From Clostridia bacterium (GTDB lineage Bacteria; Bacillota; Peptococcia; Peptococcales; SKKY01): a DNA stretch of 39,001 nt. The notes under the pieces are model-generated. The model was not told the DNA's origin, did no database searches, and saw nothing but the letters and a program-made list of their open reading frames with translations. Position numbers and translations under genes: made by a program. This document shows positions 19,764 through 32,046 of this stretch, piece after piece (the first letter of the stretch is position 1; every line of letters starts with the position of its first letter). The DNA lies in assembly GCA_009930175.1 (NCBI GenBank), contig RZYW01000009.1, positions 1-39,001 of the forward strand, read 5' to 3'.

Positions 19764-20159
19764 TTATCTTTTTGAAAACTGAGAAGCTTTACGCGCCTTT
19801 TTAAGACCGTATTTTCTTCTTTCCTTCATTCTTGGGTCTCTTGTTAAGAAACCTGCTCTTTTTAGTGATGGTCTTAAACCTGGCTCTGCTTTAAGTAATG
19901 CTCTTGCAATACCTAATCTAATTGCGCCAGCCTGGCCTGTTCCGCCACCGCCCTGAACTTTACATACAACATTAAATCTACCTTCTGTCTCAGTTAATAC
20001 CAGAGGTTGCTTAATGATCATTTCTAAAGTCTTTTTATCAACATAATTTTCTAATTCTCTGCCATTAATAGTGATATTTCCATCTCCTGGCAATAATCTT
20101 ACTCTTGCAATTGACTTCTTACGACGTCCTGTTCCATAGTATTGAACTTGATCTGCCAT
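19764..20159 (-). CDS. rpsI: 30S ribosomal protein S9
   Basis: [19 protein letters not shown]... C-term [14 protein letters not shown]; start MADQVQ after AGGAAGGAGG; ORF track extends to 20189. Confidence 0.98.
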   Translation of the reverse strand: MADQVQYYGTGRRKKSIARVRLLPGDGNITINGRELENYVDKKTLEMIIKQPLVLTETEGRFNVVCKVQGGGGTGQAGAIRLGIARALLKAEPGLRPSLKRAGFLTRDPRMKERRKYGLKKARKASQFSKR

Positions 20160-20176
20160 AATTTGCTTCCTCCTTC

Positions 20177-20608
20177 CTAACCTTGCCATACTTCAGGTTG
20201 CTGTGCTTGATGAGGATGCTCAGAACCTTGGTAGACATTTAATTTTGTAAACATTTTTGCACCCAAACGATTATGGGGAAGCATGCCTTTTACAGCTACT
20301 TCAATGGCTAATTCAGGTCTTTTTTCTAATAGATCTCTATACTTAGTCCTTTTTAAACCACCAGGATGTCCACTGTGACGAATTAATTCTTTTTGATCTA
20401 ATTTCTTCCCTGTAAGCTGAATTTTCTCTGCATTAATAATGATTACGTGATCACCGCAATCAACATTTGGTGTAAATGTAGGTTTGTGTTTTCCTCTTAA
20501 TACTGAAGCAACTACAGAAGCCAATCTTCCTAAAGTTTGTCCTTCTGCGTCAAAAATATACCATTTTTTTTCCACTTCAGTTGGCTTAGCCATGTACGTG
20601 GTACGCAT
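20177..20608 (-). CDS. rplM: 50S ribosomal protein L13
   Basis: 143 aa; [49 protein letters not shown]. Confidence 0.98.
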   Translation of the reverse strand: MRTTYMAKPTEVEKKWYIFDAEGQTLGRLASVVASVLRGKHKPTFTPNVDCGDHVIIINAEKIQLTGKKLDQKELIRHSGHPGGLKRTKYRDLLEKRPELAIEVAVKGMLPHNRLGAKMFTKLNVYQGSEHPHQAQQPEVWQG

Positions 20609-20683
20609 ATCAATTTCCTCCTCTGATAAGGTTCATCATATTAAACAAGTTAACGGGGCTCGCTTAACAATAAACCACAATTT

Positions 20684-20712
20684 ATTGTAATAAAACACTT
20701 ACTTTATGTCAA
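20684..20712 (-). promoter_or_regulatory. rplM-rpsI promoter overlapping the truA stop codon
   Basis: - strand TTGACA-17-TACAAT; the -35 box contains the truA TGA stop. Confidence 0.75.
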
Positions 20713-21449
20713 TAGTAAACTTCCTTTAAATATAGTCCTGAAGCAGGTGCTTTTTTTGACCTGAGGTTTCTATCTCCAGTTTCTAAAGCTGTAACTATGG
20801 TATCAATCTGTCTTTTTCCAATACCAACATCCAAAACAGTTCCTACTATTATTCTTAACATATTATAAACAAATCCTCTGCCTACAAAATGAAACCAAAG
20901 TTCATTACCCTCTTCAGTCAAATAGGCTTCATAAACAGTTCTTCTAAAATCTGTTACATCAGTATGTTTTGAAGAAAAAGCCCTAAAATCTTTTTTACCT
21001 ACAAACTCCATTAAGGCCTTCTCCATAATCTTTATATCCAATTCTTTTGGAAAATAATACTTATAATTATGTTCAAATACTTCCGGACGCTCACCACGAA
21101 GAACTTTATAAATATAGTACTTCTTTTTAGCTAGGTGCCGTGCATGAAAATCAAAATCCACTTCTTCCATAGACTTTATATGAACACTCAGGGGTAATTT
21201 TTTATTTGTAACATACCTAAGATTCTCAGCTGGGATTGGATTTTCTGTTCTAAAACTAATAGTATAATTGCATGCATGAACTCCCGCATCAGTTCTGCTG
21301 CAGCCATAAATTTTTATTTTTTCATTTAAAGTATGTTTAATAGCCTGTTCAAGAACACCCTGAACTGTAGGTCCCCATTTTATCTGTTTTTGAAATCCTT
21401 TAAAATAACTTCCATCAAACTCAATTACAGCCTTGATATTTCTTTTCAT
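20709..21449 (-). CDS. truA: tRNA pseudouridine(38-40) synthase
   Basis: 246 aa; GCSRTDAGVHACNYTISF, FVYNMLRIIVGTVLDVG. Confidence 0.97.
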   Translation of the reverse strand: MKRNIKAVIEFDGSYFKGFQKQIKWGPTVQGVLEQAIKHTLNEKIKIYGCSRTDAGVHACNYTISFRTENPIPAENLRYVTNKKLPLSVHIKSMEEVDFDFHARHLAKKKYYIYKVLRGERPEVFEHNYKYYFPKELDIKIMEKALMEFVGKKDFRAFSSKHTDVTDFRRTVYEAYLTEEGNELWFHFVGRGFVYNMLRIIVGTVLDVGIGKRQIDTIVTALETGDRNLRSKKAPASGLYLKEVYY

Positions 21450-21459
21450 AAAAACACCA

Positions 21460-22266
21460 TCATATAGTTATTTTTAAATAAATGACACTTACAAGTAACA
21501 AAGTCACCACAGCTAAAGCAAAGAAGTCTCTAGAAGAATAAGCCAGTTCTCTTAATCTTGTCCTACCTTCACCACCACGATAACATCTAGCTTCCATTGC
21601 AATTGCCAAATCATCAGCTCTTCTAAAAGAACTAATGAAAAGAGGGACAAGTATCGGAATCAGGGCTTTTGCTCTTTTTATGAGATTTCCACTTTCAAAA
21701 TCCGCACCTCTGGCTTTTTGTGCATTCATAATTTTTTCAGTTTCTTCAATTAGTGTTGGGATAAATCTCAAAGCTATCGTCATCATCATAGCCAACTCAT
21801 GAGCTGGGATACCAATCTTTTTAAAAGGATTTAATAATTTTTCTATTCCATCAGTTAAAGAAATAGGTGTTGTACTAAGAGTTAATACGGATGTAATAAT
21901 AATTAATAGTGCTAGTCTTAGTCCCATAAAAAACCCTTGCCACAAACCTTCTCTTGTAAGCTTAAGAATTCCCCAACTCCAGATTTCTTCACCAGGAGTC
22001 AGAAAAAAGTGCATAACAGATGTAAGAGCTATTATAATTAAAAGAGGTTTTAATCCTTTTAAATAATGCTTTACTGGTATTTGAGATAATAAAATAATGA
22101 AAAGTGTAAAGGCTGCCACAATGCTATAGGATAGTCCGTCTTTCGCAGTAAATAATGCAGCCATTAAAATAAAAACCGCAAAAATTTTCCCTCGTGGATC
22201 CATCTTATGGATAAAGGAATCTCCTGCTATATATTGACCAATAGTTATATCTTTAAGCATGAGCAT
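21460..22266 (-). CDS. ecfT: Energy-coupling factor transporter transmembrane protein EcfT
   Basis: 268 aa; [50 protein letters not shown] (two ARG-type motifs). Confidence 0.96.
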   Translation of the reverse strand: MLMLKDITIGQYIAGDSFIHKMDPRGKIFAVFILMAALFTAKDGLSYSIVAAFTLFIILLSQIPVKHYLKGLKPLLIIIALTSVMHFFLTPGEEIWSWGILKLTREGLWQGFFMGLRLALLIIITSVLTLSTTPISLTDGIEKLLNPFKKIGIPAHELAMMMTIALRFIPTLIEETEKIMNAQKARGADFESGNLIKRAKALIPILVPLFISSFRRADDLAIAMEARCYRGGEGRTRLRELAYSSRDFFALAVVTLLLVSVIYLKITI

Positions 22267-23122
22267 CAGCTCCTTTATACAATCCTTTTTTCAACTCAAG
22301 GATTGCATCCTCCACAGTGAAAATGTTTTTATTTAGGAATATCCCTTTTTCTTCCAATAAATAAAATAATTCTGTAACGACAGGAACACCTAAACCAATT
22401 TCCTTCAATCTGTCTCTATGTTGAAAAATATCTTCAGGTTTCCCTATCATTTCTATTTGCCCTTTATGCATAACAATTAATTTATCAGCGAATCTTGCTA
22501 CATCCTCCATACTGTGGGAAACAAGAACAATTGTCATCCCTGTTTCTTTGTGAAGCTTTTTAATCTGAAAAAGAATTTCTTCTCTTCCACGGGGATCTAG
22601 TCCTGCAGTAGGTTCGTCAAGAACAAGATATTTTGGTTTCATTGCAACAATACCCGCTATAGCTACTCTTCTCTTCTGGCCTCCACTCAAGTTAAAAGGA
22701 GACTTGTCTTTTATGCTTTTATAATCCAACTGAACAGATTCCAGTGCATCTTTTACTATTTTCTTTTTTTCTTTTTCTGAAAAGCCAAGATTCTCTGGCC
22801 CATAACCAACGTCTTTTTCAACTGTTTCTTCGAAAAGTTGATGTTCAGGATATTGAAAAACAAGTCCTACTTTTTTCCTTACGTCTCTCATTTTAACCTT
22901 CTTATCACTTGTAACAAGATCATCAACTTGAACAAATCCTGAGGATGGCAAAACTAGCCCATTTAAATGTTGAACCAAAGTAGACTTGCCGGAACCAGTA
23001 TGCCCAATAAGACCTACAAATTCTCCTTCATTTATATTCAAATTAACTCCTTTTAATGCATGAGTTTCATAAGGTGTTCCTTTTTGGTAGGTATAATAAA
23101 GATCTTTTATTATTATTGGCAT
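22253..23122 (-). CDS. ecfA2: Energy-coupling factor transporter ATPase EcfA2
   Basis: 289 aa; GHTGSGKST Walker [36 protein letters not shown]. Confidence 0.96.
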   Translation of the reverse strand: MPIIIKDLYYTYQKGTPYETHALKGVNLNINEGEFVGLIGHTGSGKSTLVQHLNGLVLPSSGFVQVDDLVTSDKKVKMRDVRKKVGLVFQYPEHQLFEETVEKDVGYGPENLGFSEKEKKKIVKDALESVQLDYKSIKDKSPFNLSGGQKRRVAIAGIVAMKPKYLVLDEPTAGLDPRGREEILFQIKKLHKETGMTIVLVSHSMEDVARFADKLIVMHKGQIEMIGKPEDIFQHRDRLKEIGLGVPVVTELFYLLEEKGIFLNKNIFTVEDAILELKKGLYKGADAHA

Positions 23123-23937
23123 AACCTCTCCACCATTTCTTCTATTGTTAAAATGTCACTTGGGAAAGTATTATCAATTTTATTTAAAGCATACGCAATC
23201 TCAGTAACCTGAGGTATATCTAATCGAAGTTTTTTCAAATCTTCAACTTTAGAAAATACTTCCCTCGGACTTCCTTGAAGTACAACTTTCCCTTGTTCCA
23301 TAACAACTAATCTATCAGCCAATACAGCTTCTTCCATAAAATGGGTGATTAATACAATCGTCAAACCTTCTTCTTTATTCAGTTGGATAATTGTATCAAT
23401 AACTTCTCTTCTTCCCTCTGGATCTAACATCGCAGTGGGCTCATCTAATACCAGATATGCTGGTCTCATTGCAATAATACCCGCAATAGCAATTCTTTGT
23501 TTCTGTCCCCCAGATAGTAAATGAGGTGGCTTGTTTCTATAATCAGCCATGTTAACTTTTTCAAGAACCTCTGTAATTCTTTCTTTCATTAAATCCTGAG
23601 AAATTCCAAGATTCTCCATGCCGAAGGCAACATCTTCTTCAACTGTAGTTGCTACAAGCTGGTTATCAGGATTTTGAAAAACCATCCCTACTTTTTTTCT
23701 AATCTCCCACAGTTTGCTCTCATCTTTAGAATCAAGACCATCAATTACTACATCTCCCTTTCCGGGGAGTAAAAGAGAGTTTAAATGCTTAGCAAGTGTT
23801 GATTTACCGCAGCCATTATGACCCAGGATTACAACAAATTCTCCTTCATTTATTTCAAGATTAACGCCATCAAGAGCAATTGTCTCATTATCTTTTCCCT
23901 GAGAATAGTAATGGAATAAATTATCTATTTTAATCAT
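23113..23937 (-). CDS. ecfA1: Energy-coupling factor transporter ATPase EcfA1
   Basis: 274 aa; GHNGCGKST Walker [36 protein letters not shown]. Confidence 0.96.
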   Translation of the reverse strand: MIKIDNLFHYYSQGKDNETIALDGVNLEINEGEFVVILGHNGCGKSTLAKHLNSLLLPGKGDVVIDGLDSKDESKLWEIRKKVGMVFQNPDNQLVATTVEEDVAFGMENLGISQDLMKERITEVLEKVNMADYRNKPPHLLSGGQKQRIAIAGIIAMRPAYLVLDEPTAMLDPEGRREVIDTIIQLNKEEGLTIVLITHFMEEAVLADRLVVMEQGKVVLQGSPREVFSKVEDLKKLRLDIPQVTEIAYALNKIDNTFPSDILTIEEMVERLCQ

Positions 23938-23957
23938 AAAAATTTCTCCTTAAATAA

Positions 23958-23984
23958 ATAAAAGTCAGGAAGGTTTCTCCTGAC
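23958..23984 (-). terminator. Intrinsic terminator downstream of rplQ
   Basis: - strand GTCAGGAGAAACCTTCCTGAC followed by TTTTATTTATTT. Confidence 0.7.
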
Positions 23985-23990
23985 CCTTAT

Positions 23991-24329
23991 TTATACTAGT
24001 TCTACAACTGCTGTTGGTGATGCGTCACCTCTACGGAAACCGGCCTTGATTATTCTTGTATATCCGCCCTGTCTTTCAGCATATTTTGGAGCAATATCTG
24101 TAAACAGGTTATGCACAACAGTTTCATCTAAAAGATAAGCCATAACTTGTCTTCTAGCATGAAGATCACCGCGCTTACCAAGTGTAATCATTTTCTCAGC
24201 GATTCTTCTAACTTCCTTAGCTTTAGGTTCAGTTGTTAATATTTTACCTTCTCTTAATAAAGAAGTAGTCATATTTCTTAACATCGACCTTCTGTGATCA
24301 CTTCTTCTGCCTAATTTTCTGTAACCCAT
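23991..24329 (-). CDS. rplQ: 50S ribosomal protein L17
   Basis: [25 protein letters not shown]. Confidence 0.98.
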   Translation of the reverse strand: MGYRKLGRRSDHRRSMLRNMTTSLLREGKILTTEPKAKEVRRIAEKMITLGKRGDLHARRQVMAYLLDETVVHNLFTDIAPKYAERQGGYTRIIKAGFRRGDASPTAVVELV

Positions 24330-24369
24330 TATATACTTCGCCTCCTTTTCCTTAGAATATTTATTATCT

Positions 24370-25317
24370 CTATTCTTCGGAGGATTTTAAACCCAATCCT
24401 AAACTTGCTAGTTTCTGTTTTATCTCTACCAAAGATTTTGTTCCAAGGTTTCTAACCTTCATCATTTCTTCTTCTGTCCTCTGAGTAAGTTGGTTAACTG
24501 TAATAATCCCAGCTCTCTTAAGACAATTATGAGATCTGACAGTTAAATCAAGCTCTTCAATTGTCAATTCAAGTATATTATCCTTAGTATCTTCTTCTTT
24601 TTCAATCATAATTTCAATATCATTAGTAGATTCTGAAAGGTTAATAAACAATGATAAATGATCTGCTAAAACTTTTGCTGAAAGACTAATTGCCTGAGAT
24701 GGAGTAATACTTCCTCTTGTCCAAACTTCTAGAATCAATCTGTCATAATCTGTCTTCTGACCAACTCTTGTATCTTCGACCGAGAAGTTAACCTTTTTAA
24801 TTGGAGAAAAGATTGCATCAATTGGAATCGTCCCAATTGAATCTTCCTCTTTTTTATTACTTACAGCAGGAATATATCCTCTACCACGCTCTATTACCAT
24901 TTCAATAAATAGTTTCCCATTTTTGTCGAGTGTCGCAATAACTTGCTCAGGGTTAAGAATATCAACTTCTGGACCTGCAATAATATCTCCAGCAGTTATT
25001 ACTCCTTCGCCTTCTTTATCAATGCGAATAACTTTTGCTTCGTCACTATTTAATGCTAAATTTAATTGTTTCAAATTCAAAACAATGTCTGTAACGTCTT
25101 CAACAACACCAGGTATTGTTGAGAACTCATGGAGAACCCCATCAATTTTTACTGATGTTATTGCAGAGCCGGGAAGTGAAGAAAGAAGCACTCTTCTAAG
25201 AGAATTACCTAGAGTGGTACCATAACCTCTTTCAAGTGGCTCGAGAACAAACTTTCCATATGTTTTATTTTCATCTGAATCGACAAGTTCAATACTTGGT
25301 TTTTCAATTTCTATCAT
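24370..25317 (-). CDS. rpoA: DNA-directed RNA polymerase subunit alpha
   Basis: 315 aa; [30 protein letters not shown] and alpha-CTD. Confidence 0.99.
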   Translation of the reverse strand: MIEIEKPSIELVDSDENKTYGKFVLEPLERGYGTTLGNSLRRVLLSSLPGSAITSVKIDGVLHEFSTIPGVVEDVTDIVLNLKQLNLALNSDEAKVIRIDKEGEGVITAGDIIAGPEVDILNPEQVIATLDKNGKLFIEMVIERGRGYIPAVSNKKEEDSIGTIPIDAIFSPIKKVNFSVEDTRVGQKTDYDRLILEVWTRGSITPSQAISLSAKVLADHLSLFINLSESTNDIEIMIEKEEDTKDNILELTIEELDLTVRSHNCLKRAGIITVNQLTQRTEEEMMKVRNLGTKSLVEIKQKLASLGLGLKSSEE

Positions 25318-25352
25318 TTAATAACCCCCTAGTCCTATATTTTTAATTGAGA

Positions 25353-25979
25353 CTATCTGGAGTACAACTCAACTATCAACTGTTCACTTACTGGTATGTC
25401 AACATTTTCTCTGGCTGGTAACGCAACAATTTTAACAGCTAAGTTCTCTGCATCAAGATTCAACCATTCTGGTAAATTTCTTTGTCCAAGCTTATCAACA
25501 ATAGTCTTAATAACTACTGACTTTTTACTTCCTTCTTTAAGTTGAATCACATCTCCAACCTTTAGAAGCATTGAAGGAATATTCGCTTTTTTTCCATTAA
25601 CTTTAAAATGGTTGTGTCTCACAAACTGTCTCGCTTGTGATCTTGAATCAGCGAAACCTGCTCTGAAAACAATGTTATCAAATCTTTGTTCTAATTGGAC
25701 AATAAGATTCTCACCAGTAACGCCTTTTCTTCTATCAGCTTCTTTAAAATATTTTCTAAACTGACCCTCGCCAATTCCATAAATTCTACGAGCTTTTTGC
25801 TTTTCTCTTAACTGAATACCATATTCAGATTGCTTTGATCTTCTCTGACCGTGCTGACCAGGAGCATACGCTCTCTTTTCAAACGCACATTTTTCTGAGT
25901 AACATCTATCACCTTTCAAAAAAAGCTTAACGCCTTCTCTACGGCATAACCTGCAAACAGGTCCTGTATATCTAGCCAT
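25353..25979 (-). CDS. rpsD: 30S ribosomal protein S4
   Basis: 208 aa; [44 protein letters not shown] (cysteine-containing S4). Confidence 0.98.
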   Translation of the reverse strand: MARYTGPVCRLCRREGVKLFLKGDRCYSEKCAFEKRAYAPGQHGQRRSKQSEYGIQLREKQKARRIYGIGEGQFRKYFKEADRRKGVTGENLIVQLEQRFDNIVFRAGFADSRSQARQFVRHNHFKVNGKKANIPSMLLKVGDVIQLKEGSKKSVVIKTIVDKLGQRNLPEWLNLDAENLAVKIVALPARENVDIPVSEQLIVELYSR

Positions 25980-25996
25980 TATTTACTTAACACCTC

Positions 25997-26392
25997 CTAT
26001 ACTCTTCTACGTTTTGGTGGACGACATCCGTTATGTGGAATTGGAGTAACATCTTTAATCATATTTACTTCCAATCCAGCAGCTTGTAATGATCTAATTG
26101 CTGCTTCACGTCCTGAGCCAGGTCCTTTTACCATACATTCAACTTCTCTTAAGCCGTGTTCCATCGCAGCCTTAGCTGCCTGTTCTCCAGCCATCTGAGC
26201 AGCAAAAGGGGTACTTTTTCTTGAACCTTTAAATCCAACGCCACCAGAACTTGCCCAAGCAATGGTGTTACCATTTGTATCAGTAATTGTCACAACAGTG
26301 TTATTAAACGTTGACTGAATATGAACAATACCCTTACTAATATTCTTTCTTTCTTTTCTTTTAACGCGTGTGCGTTTCTTTGGACTTGCCAT
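25997..26392 (-). CDS. rpsK: 30S ribosomal protein S11
   Basis: [45 protein letters not shown]. Confidence 0.98.
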   Translation of the reverse strand: MASPKKRTRVKRKERKNISKGIVHIQSTFNNTVVTITDTNGNTIAWASSGGVGFKGSRKSTPFAAQMAGEQAAKAAMEHGLREVECMVKGPGSGREAAIRSLQAAGLEVNMIKDVTPIPHNGCRPPKRRRV

Positions 26393-26408
26393 TAAAAATT
26401 CTCACCCC

Positions 26409-26777
26409 TTATTTCTTTTTCTTTGTAACAACTGCTCTTACTTTACCTTTGCGAGTACGAGCATTTGTCTTTGTTCTCTGACCACGAACAGGTAAACCTC
26501 TGCGATGTCTTAGTCCTCTATAACAACCGATTTCAATAAGTCTTTTAATATTCAATGAAACTTCTCTTCTTAAGTCACCTTCAGTTTGCATTCCACGAAT
26601 AATTTCTCTTAGTTGAGCTACTTCTTCCTCAGTAAGATCTTTAACTCTTGTATCTTTATTAATATTTGTTTGTTCTAAAATCTTTAAAGATTGAGCTCTG
26701 CCAATTCCAAAAATATAAGTTAAAGCAATTTCAACTCTTTTATCTCTTGGCAAATCTACGCCGACAATTCTTGCCAT
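26409..26777 (-). CDS. rpsM: 30S ribosomal protein S13
   Basis: [26 protein letters not shown] ... [25 protein letters not shown]. Confidence 0.98.
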   Translation of the reverse strand: MARIVGVDLPRDKRVEIALTYIFGIGRAQSLKILEQTNINKDTRVKDLTEEEVAQLREIIRGMQTEGDLRREVSLNIKRLIEIGCYRGLRHRRGLPVRGQRTKTNARTRKGKVRAVVTKKKK

Positions 26778-26805
26778 TCTTTTATTGCACCTCCCTTAGG
26801 TTTTA

Positions 26806-26919
26806 CTACCCTTGTCTTTGCTTGTGCTTGGGATTTTCACAGATCACTCTTATTACACCGTTTCTGCGAATGATTTTACATTTTTCACAAATAGGTTTAA
26901 CTGAAGCCCTTACCTTCAT
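26806..26919 (-). CDS. rpmJ: 50S ribosomal protein L36
   Basis: 37 aa, not in ORF track: [37 protein letters not shown]. Confidence 0.97.
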   Translation of the reverse strand: MKVRASVKPICEKCKIIRRNGVIRVICENPKHKQRQG

Positions 26920-26933
26920 AAGAAACCCTCCTT

Positions 26934-27155
26934 CTATTTATACCTGTAAGTAATGCGTCCTCTGGTTAAATCGTATGGTGAAAGTTCCACTGTAACTTTA
27001 TCACCAGGAAGAATTTTAATGAAATTCATTCTGATTTTTCCAGAAACGTGGGCAAGTATTTTATGTCCATTTTCAAGTTCAACATTAAACATTGCATTTG
27101 GTAGCGGTTCAATAACTGTACCTTCTACTTCTATTACTTCTTTAGACATACTCAA
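26934..27155 (-). CDS. infA: Translation initiation factor IF-1
   Basis: 73 aa; [67 protein letters not shown]. Confidence 0.98.
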   Translation of the reverse strand: MSMSKEVIEVEGTVIEPLPNAMFNVELENGHKILAHVSGKIRMNFIKILPGDKVTVELSPYDLTRGRITYRYK

Positions 27156-27172
27156 AAACCTCCTTTTTTACC

Positions 27173-27451
27173 TCAACTCTTTGTAAGCAATCTTTCCAAT
27201 GCATCACGAATATCTTTGTTTGTAACTTTCAGACCATTTTCAAGTTTTTCCTTTAATTCCTGGTCCGTTTTTTCAGAATACCATAAATGGTTTATATTTT
27301 TTTTCTTGGGATTACTAATTCTTTTATATTCTCCATCGATAACGTAAACAAAAGACGTGTCCCAATCATAAATAATATAATTTGTGTTCTTATCACGACC
27401 AGCTCTGGAAGTTACGAGTTGACCTTTTTGTATTTCTCTCATCATTGGCAT
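27173..27451 (-). CDS. KOW-domain (L14e/L27e-like) putative RNA-binding protein
   Basis: 92 aa; IQKGQLVTSRAGRDKNTNYIIYDWDTSFVYVIDGEYKRISNPKKKNINHL; located upstream of infA as in many Firmicutes. Confidence 0.8.
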   Translation of the reverse strand: MPMMREIQKGQLVTSRAGRDKNTNYIIYDWDTSFVYVIDGEYKRISNPKKKNINHLWYSEKTDQELKEKLENGLKVTNKDIRDALERLLTKS

Positions 27452-27532
27452 AAAATCACCTTTTTAATTAATTAGGGAGTAAAATCAGAATAAATTATGA
27501 GTATATCTAGATAAGTCTCACCCACTTAAACT

Positions 27533-28195
<663 letters not shown>

Positions 28196-28202
28196 CTAAA
28201 TT

Positions 28203-29459
28203 TTACTTCATAAAGCCTTCATAGTGTCTCATTAACAAGCTCGCTTCTAACTGTTTCATTGTATCAAGGGCAACGCCCACAACAATTAAAAGTGCAGTTC
28301 CACCAAAATAAACAGGAATAGCTGTTAAAGCAATTAGAATACTTGGAAGAACAGCAATCGCTGCAAGAAAAATTGCACCTGCTAAAGTTATTCTGTTCAT
28401 AATCTTTGTTATATATTCAGTCGTTGGCCTCCCTGGTCTGATACCTGGGATGAAGCCACCATTTTTCTTAATGTTTTCAGACACATCTGCTGGATTAAAT
28501 GTAATAGCAGAATAAAAATATGTGAAGAACATAATTAGCATTGCATAGAAAACCATATAAGGAATAGATGTAAAATCAAAGAATGACCCTATTGCTCTTG
28601 CAAAACTATTATTTGGGAACCATGATGCAATTGTTCCTGGGAACATCATAATAGACATTGCAAAAATTACTGGAATAACACCTGCAGAGTTCACCTTAAT
28701 TGGAATATGAGTGCTTTGTCCTCCATAAACTTTTCTACCAACAATTCTTTTAGCATAATGAACTGGAATTCTTCTTTGTCCTTCATTAACAGCAATAATT
28801 GCAACAATTACAACACATGCAACAATAACAAAAGCCAGCAATGTAATTATTCCTATTGTTCCAGTTTTAAAGTACTCTACCATTGACATCACGCCACCAG
28901 GCAAGCTTGAAACAATACCGGCAAATATTATTAAGGAAATACCATTTCCAATACCTTTTTCAGTAATCATTTCTCCTAACCACATTAAAAAAGCAGTTCC
29001 AGCTGTTAACGTTAATGCTATTAATAGAATACTAGGAAAGGATGTATTTTCAAGGGCAGTTCTTAAACCAAAAGAAATTCCAATCCCCTGAACAAAACCA
29101 AGAATTACTGTTAAATATCTAGTATATTCAACAATTTTCTTTCTTCCTTCCACTCCTTCTTTAGCTAATCTCTCTAAAGATGGAACAACTATTGTTAATA
29201 ATTGAATAATGATCGAAGCATTAATATATGGCGTGATACTCATGGCAAAAATCGAAAAGTTTGCAAAAGCACCACCGGAAATAATATCAAAAAATCCTAA
29301 AAGCTGCCCCTGACCAATTAATTCTTGTATAACTTCGAGTTTTATTCCTGGTACAGGAATATGAACTCCTATTCTAAATACAAGTATCATCATCAATGTG
29401 AATATAATTTTTCGTCTGAGTTCTTCAACCTTAAATACACTTTTTAATGCATCAACCAT
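28203..29459 (-). CDS. secY: Preprotein translocase subunit SecY
   Basis: 418 aa; GVHIPVPGI, LGFFDIISGGAFANFSIFAMSITPYINASIIIQLL. Confidence 0.98.
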   Translation of the reverse strand: MVDALKSVFKVEELRRKIIFTLMMILVFRIGVHIPVPGIKLEVIQELIGQGQLLGFFDIISGGAFANFSIFAMSITPYINASIIIQLLTIVVPSLERLAKEGVEGRKKIVEYTRYLTVILGFVQGIGISFGLRTALENTSFPSILLIALTLTAGTAFLMWLGEMITEKGIGNGISLIIFAGIVSSLPGGVMSMVEYFKTGTIGIITLLAFVIVACVVIVAIIAVNEGQRRIPVHYAKRIVGRKVYGGQSTHIPIKVNSAGVIPVIFAMSIMMFPGTIASWFPNNSFARAIGSFFDFTSIPYMVFYAMLIMFFTYFYSAITFNPADVSENIKKNGGFIPGIRPGRPTTEYITKIMNRITLAGAIFLAAIAVLPSILIALTAIPVYFGGTALLIVVGVALDTMKQLEASLLMRHYEGFMK

Positions 29460-29461
29460 TA

Positions 29462-29920
29462 TTAATTAATCACCTCGACACTACCGCCAGCTTGTTCAAT
29501 TTTAGCTTTAGCTGACTCGCTAACAGCATGAACTTTGAAAACTAGTGGTTTGGATATTTCACCTCTTGAAAGAATCTTAATACCGTCTTTCATTTGATTA
29601 ACGATACCTACTGACTTTAATGTTTCAGGAGTAACCTCCGAATTTGCTTCAAACTTTTCAGTAATCATGTCTAAGTTTATACCAACATAAACAGTTTTAA
29701 ATCTAGCATTTGAAAAACCACGCTTCGGAAGTCTTCTTTGTAATGGTGTCTGACCACCCTCAAAGTAAGGTCCTTTTCCTCCACCTGAACGAGCTTTTTG
29801 ACCTTTATGACCTCTACCTGCTGTTTTACCTAATCCACTTCCAATACCTCTGGCTTTACGAGTTCTTTCTTTCCTTGAACCCTCAACCGGTTTAATTTCA
29901 TGGAGCTTCACAGAGAACAC
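29462..29920 (-). CDS. rplO: 50S ribosomal protein L15
   Basis: [46 protein letters not shown]. Confidence 0.98.
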   Translation of the reverse strand: MFSVKLHEIKPVEGSRKERTRKARGIGSGLGKTAGRGHKGQKARSGGGKGPYFEGGQTPLQRRLPKRGFSNARFKTVYVGINLDMITEKFEANSEVTPETLKSVGIVNQMKDGIKILSRGEISKPLVFKVHAVSESAKAKIEQAGGSVEVIN

Positions 29921-29934
29921 CTCCTATCCTTTGC

Positions 29935-30114
29935 CTAAACTTCTTCTACTTTAACTAAATGACCTATAGTCTTAACCATGCCTCTTATGGCTTCGTTGTC
30001 TTCTTTAATAACTGTCTTATTTAACTTAGTTAGGCCAAGAGTTTGGGCAGTTGCCATTTGTTTTGGTCCTCTTCCTATAGTGCTTTTCACTAAGGTAACC
30101 TTAATTTTTCCCAT
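29935..30114 (-). CDS. rpmD: 50S ribosomal protein L30
   Basis: 59 aa, not in ORF track: [59 protein letters not shown]. Confidence 0.97.
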   Translation of the reverse strand: MGKIKVTLVKSTIGRGPKQMATAQTLGLTKLNKTVIKEDNEAIRGMVKTIGHLVKVEEV

Positions 30115-30125
30115 TGTCTTGCCTC

Positions 30126-30644
30126 CTATTTAAGAATTTCTTCAACAGTCTTGCCACGAAGTGCCGCAACATCTTCAACTCTTTTTAAAGATTCAAGACC
30201 TTGCATTGTAGCTTTTACAATATTAAGACTGTTGCTTGATCCTAAAGATTTTGTAAGAATATCTTTTATGCCACATAATTCCACAACAGCTCTAGCTGCT
30301 CCACCAGCAATAACTCCAGTACCTGGTGCTGCCGGTTTCAACATAACTCTTGCTGCACCAAATTTACCAAGAACCTGGTGAGGAATAGTTGTATTAGTCA
30401 TAGGAATTTCAACTACATTTCTTTTTGCATCCTCAACGGCTTTCCTGATCGCTTCTGGAACTTCTGAAGCTTTTCCCATTCCAACGCCAACTTTACCATT
30501 TTGGTTTCCAACAGCTACTAAAGCACTAAAGTTAAAACGACGTCCACCTTTAACTACTTTAGCAACACGGTTAATAAAAATAACTTTTTCTTGAAATTCC
30601 TGTTGCTTATCTGAACCTCTTTGTCTATCTGTACCTCTAGCCAA
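30126..30644 (-). CDS. rpsE: 30S ribosomal protein S5
   Basis: [51 protein letters not shown]. Confidence 0.98.
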   Translation of the reverse strand: MARGTDRQRGSDKQQEFQEKVIFINRVAKVVKGGRRFNFSALVAVGNQNGKVGVGMGKASEVPEAIRKAVEDAKRNVVEIPMTNTTIPHQVLGKFGAARVMLKPAAPGTGVIAGGAARAVVELCGIKDILTKSLGSSNSLNIVKATMQGLESLKRVEDVAALRGKTVEEILK

Positions 30645-30671
30645 AAGATTTTCCCTCCTTCACCAAAAAAA

Positions 30672-31031
30672 TTAAAACTCTAATCCAGCTTCTCTTGCAC
30701 CTTCGGCAAAAGATTTAATTCTGCCATGATACATTAATCCGCCACGATCGAAAACGACTTTTGTAATCCCTTTTTCAAGAGCTTTTTTTGCAATTTCAGC
30801 ACCAATTTTCTTAGCACCTTCTGCATTTCCGCCAAAATCTTCTTTTAAAGAAGAAGCAGAAACAAGAGTAACTCCCTTTTGATCGTCAATGATTTGCCCA
30901 TAAATGTTATTTAAACTTCTGTAAACACACAAACGCGGTCTTTCAGCAGTTCCTTTTAGTGTATATCTGATTCTAGCATGTTTATTCGCTCTAGTTTTTT
31001 TCCTAGGTGTTTTCTTTATCATTAAAGTCAC
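30672..31031 (-). CDS. rplR: 50S ribosomal protein L18
   Basis: [33 protein letters not shown]. Confidence 0.97.
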   Translation of the reverse strand: MTLMIKKTPRKKTRANKHARIRYTLKGTAERPRLCVYRSLNNIYGQIIDDQKGVTLVSASSLKEDFGGNAEGAKKIGAEIAKKALEKGITKVVFDRGGLMYHGRIKSFAEGAREAGLEF

Positions 31032-31050
31032 CCCTTTCCACTATGCCTTA

Positions 31051-31593
31051 CTACTTACCAGATGTTTTACCTGGTCTTAATTTTACAACTTCAGTTGTAT
31101 ATCTGATACCTTTACCTTTATATGGTTCTGGTTCTCTAACAGCTCTAATATTAGCTGCTAAACTTCCTACTTTTTCCTTGTCAATTCCTTTTACAATAAT
31201 AGTGTCTTGAGTTGGAACTTCTATTTCAGTATTTTCATAAGCTTCCATTTCTACAGGATGTGAATACCCAGCAGCTATTACAAGTTTATTACCTTGCATT
31301 GAGGCTCTGTATCCAACACCAACCATTTTTAATGTTTTCTGATAACCTTCAGAAACGCCTACTACCATATTATTAATTAGAGTTCTCGTAAGACCATGTA
31401 ATGCTCTATGGTTTTTCTCATCACTTGGACGCTTAACAATTAGCGCTCCATCTTCAATAGATAATTCCATTTCACTTGAAAGTGTTCTTGAAAGTGTTCC
31501 CTTCGGGCCCTTAACCTCAACAAGATTTCCTTCTTTTACATTTATCTCAACACCACTTGGAATATTGACAGGAAGTTTACCAATTCTGGACAT
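31051..31593 (-). CDS. rplF: 50S ribosomal protein L6
   Basis: [19 protein letters not shown] ... [25 protein letters not shown]. Confidence 0.98.
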   Translation of the reverse strand: MSRIGKLPVNIPSGVEINVKEGNLVEVKGPKGTLSRTLSSEMELSIEDGALIVKRPSDEKNHRALHGLTRTLINNMVVGVSEGYQKTLKMVGVGYRASMQGNKLVIAAGYSHPVEMEAYENTEIEVPTQDTIIVKGIDKEKVGSLAANIRAVREPEPYKGKGIRYTTEVVKLRPGKTSGK

Positions 31594-31614
31594 ATTAATA
31601 CCTCCCGATTATTA

Positions 31615-32013
31615 TTACCATACGTAACAGATTACTTCTCCGCCAAGACCATTTTTACGAGCAACTTTATCAGTTACTATGCCCTGAGATGTAGAAATAA
31701 CCGCAATTCCTAAACCACCTAATACTTTAGGAACTTCATCTTTTTTACAGTAAACCCTTAAACTAGGCTTGCTAATTCTTTTTAATCCACTTATAACTTT
31801 TTGATTGCTATCGCTATACTTAAGGAAAATCCTGATGATTCCCTGTTTGCTGTCTTCGATAACCTCATAGTCTCTTATAAATCCCTCTGCTTTTAGTATC
31901 TCTGCTAAGTTAATCTTAACTTTTGAAGCAGGAACCTCTACAGTATCATGTTTAATCATATTTGCATTTCTGATTCTCGTTAAGAAATCAGCAATTGGAT
32001 CAGTCATAACCAT
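31615..32013 (-). CDS. rpsH: 30S ribosomal protein S8
   Basis: [31 protein letters not shown] ... GGEVICYVW. Confidence 0.98.
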   Translation of the reverse strand: MVMTDPIADFLTRIRNANMIKHDTVEVPASKVKINLAEILKAEGFIRDYEVIEDSKQGIIRIFLKYSDSNQKVISGLKRISKPSLRVYCKKDEVPKVLGGLGIAVISTSQGIVTDKVARKNGLGGEVICYVW

Positions 32014-32046
32014 ATTATTTATTTACCTCCTTCCATCACTTGAGGT

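Noticed and set aside
24923-25225. 100-aa + strand ORF antisense to rpoA
   Set aside because: Mirror of conserved rpoA codons; no independent evidence.
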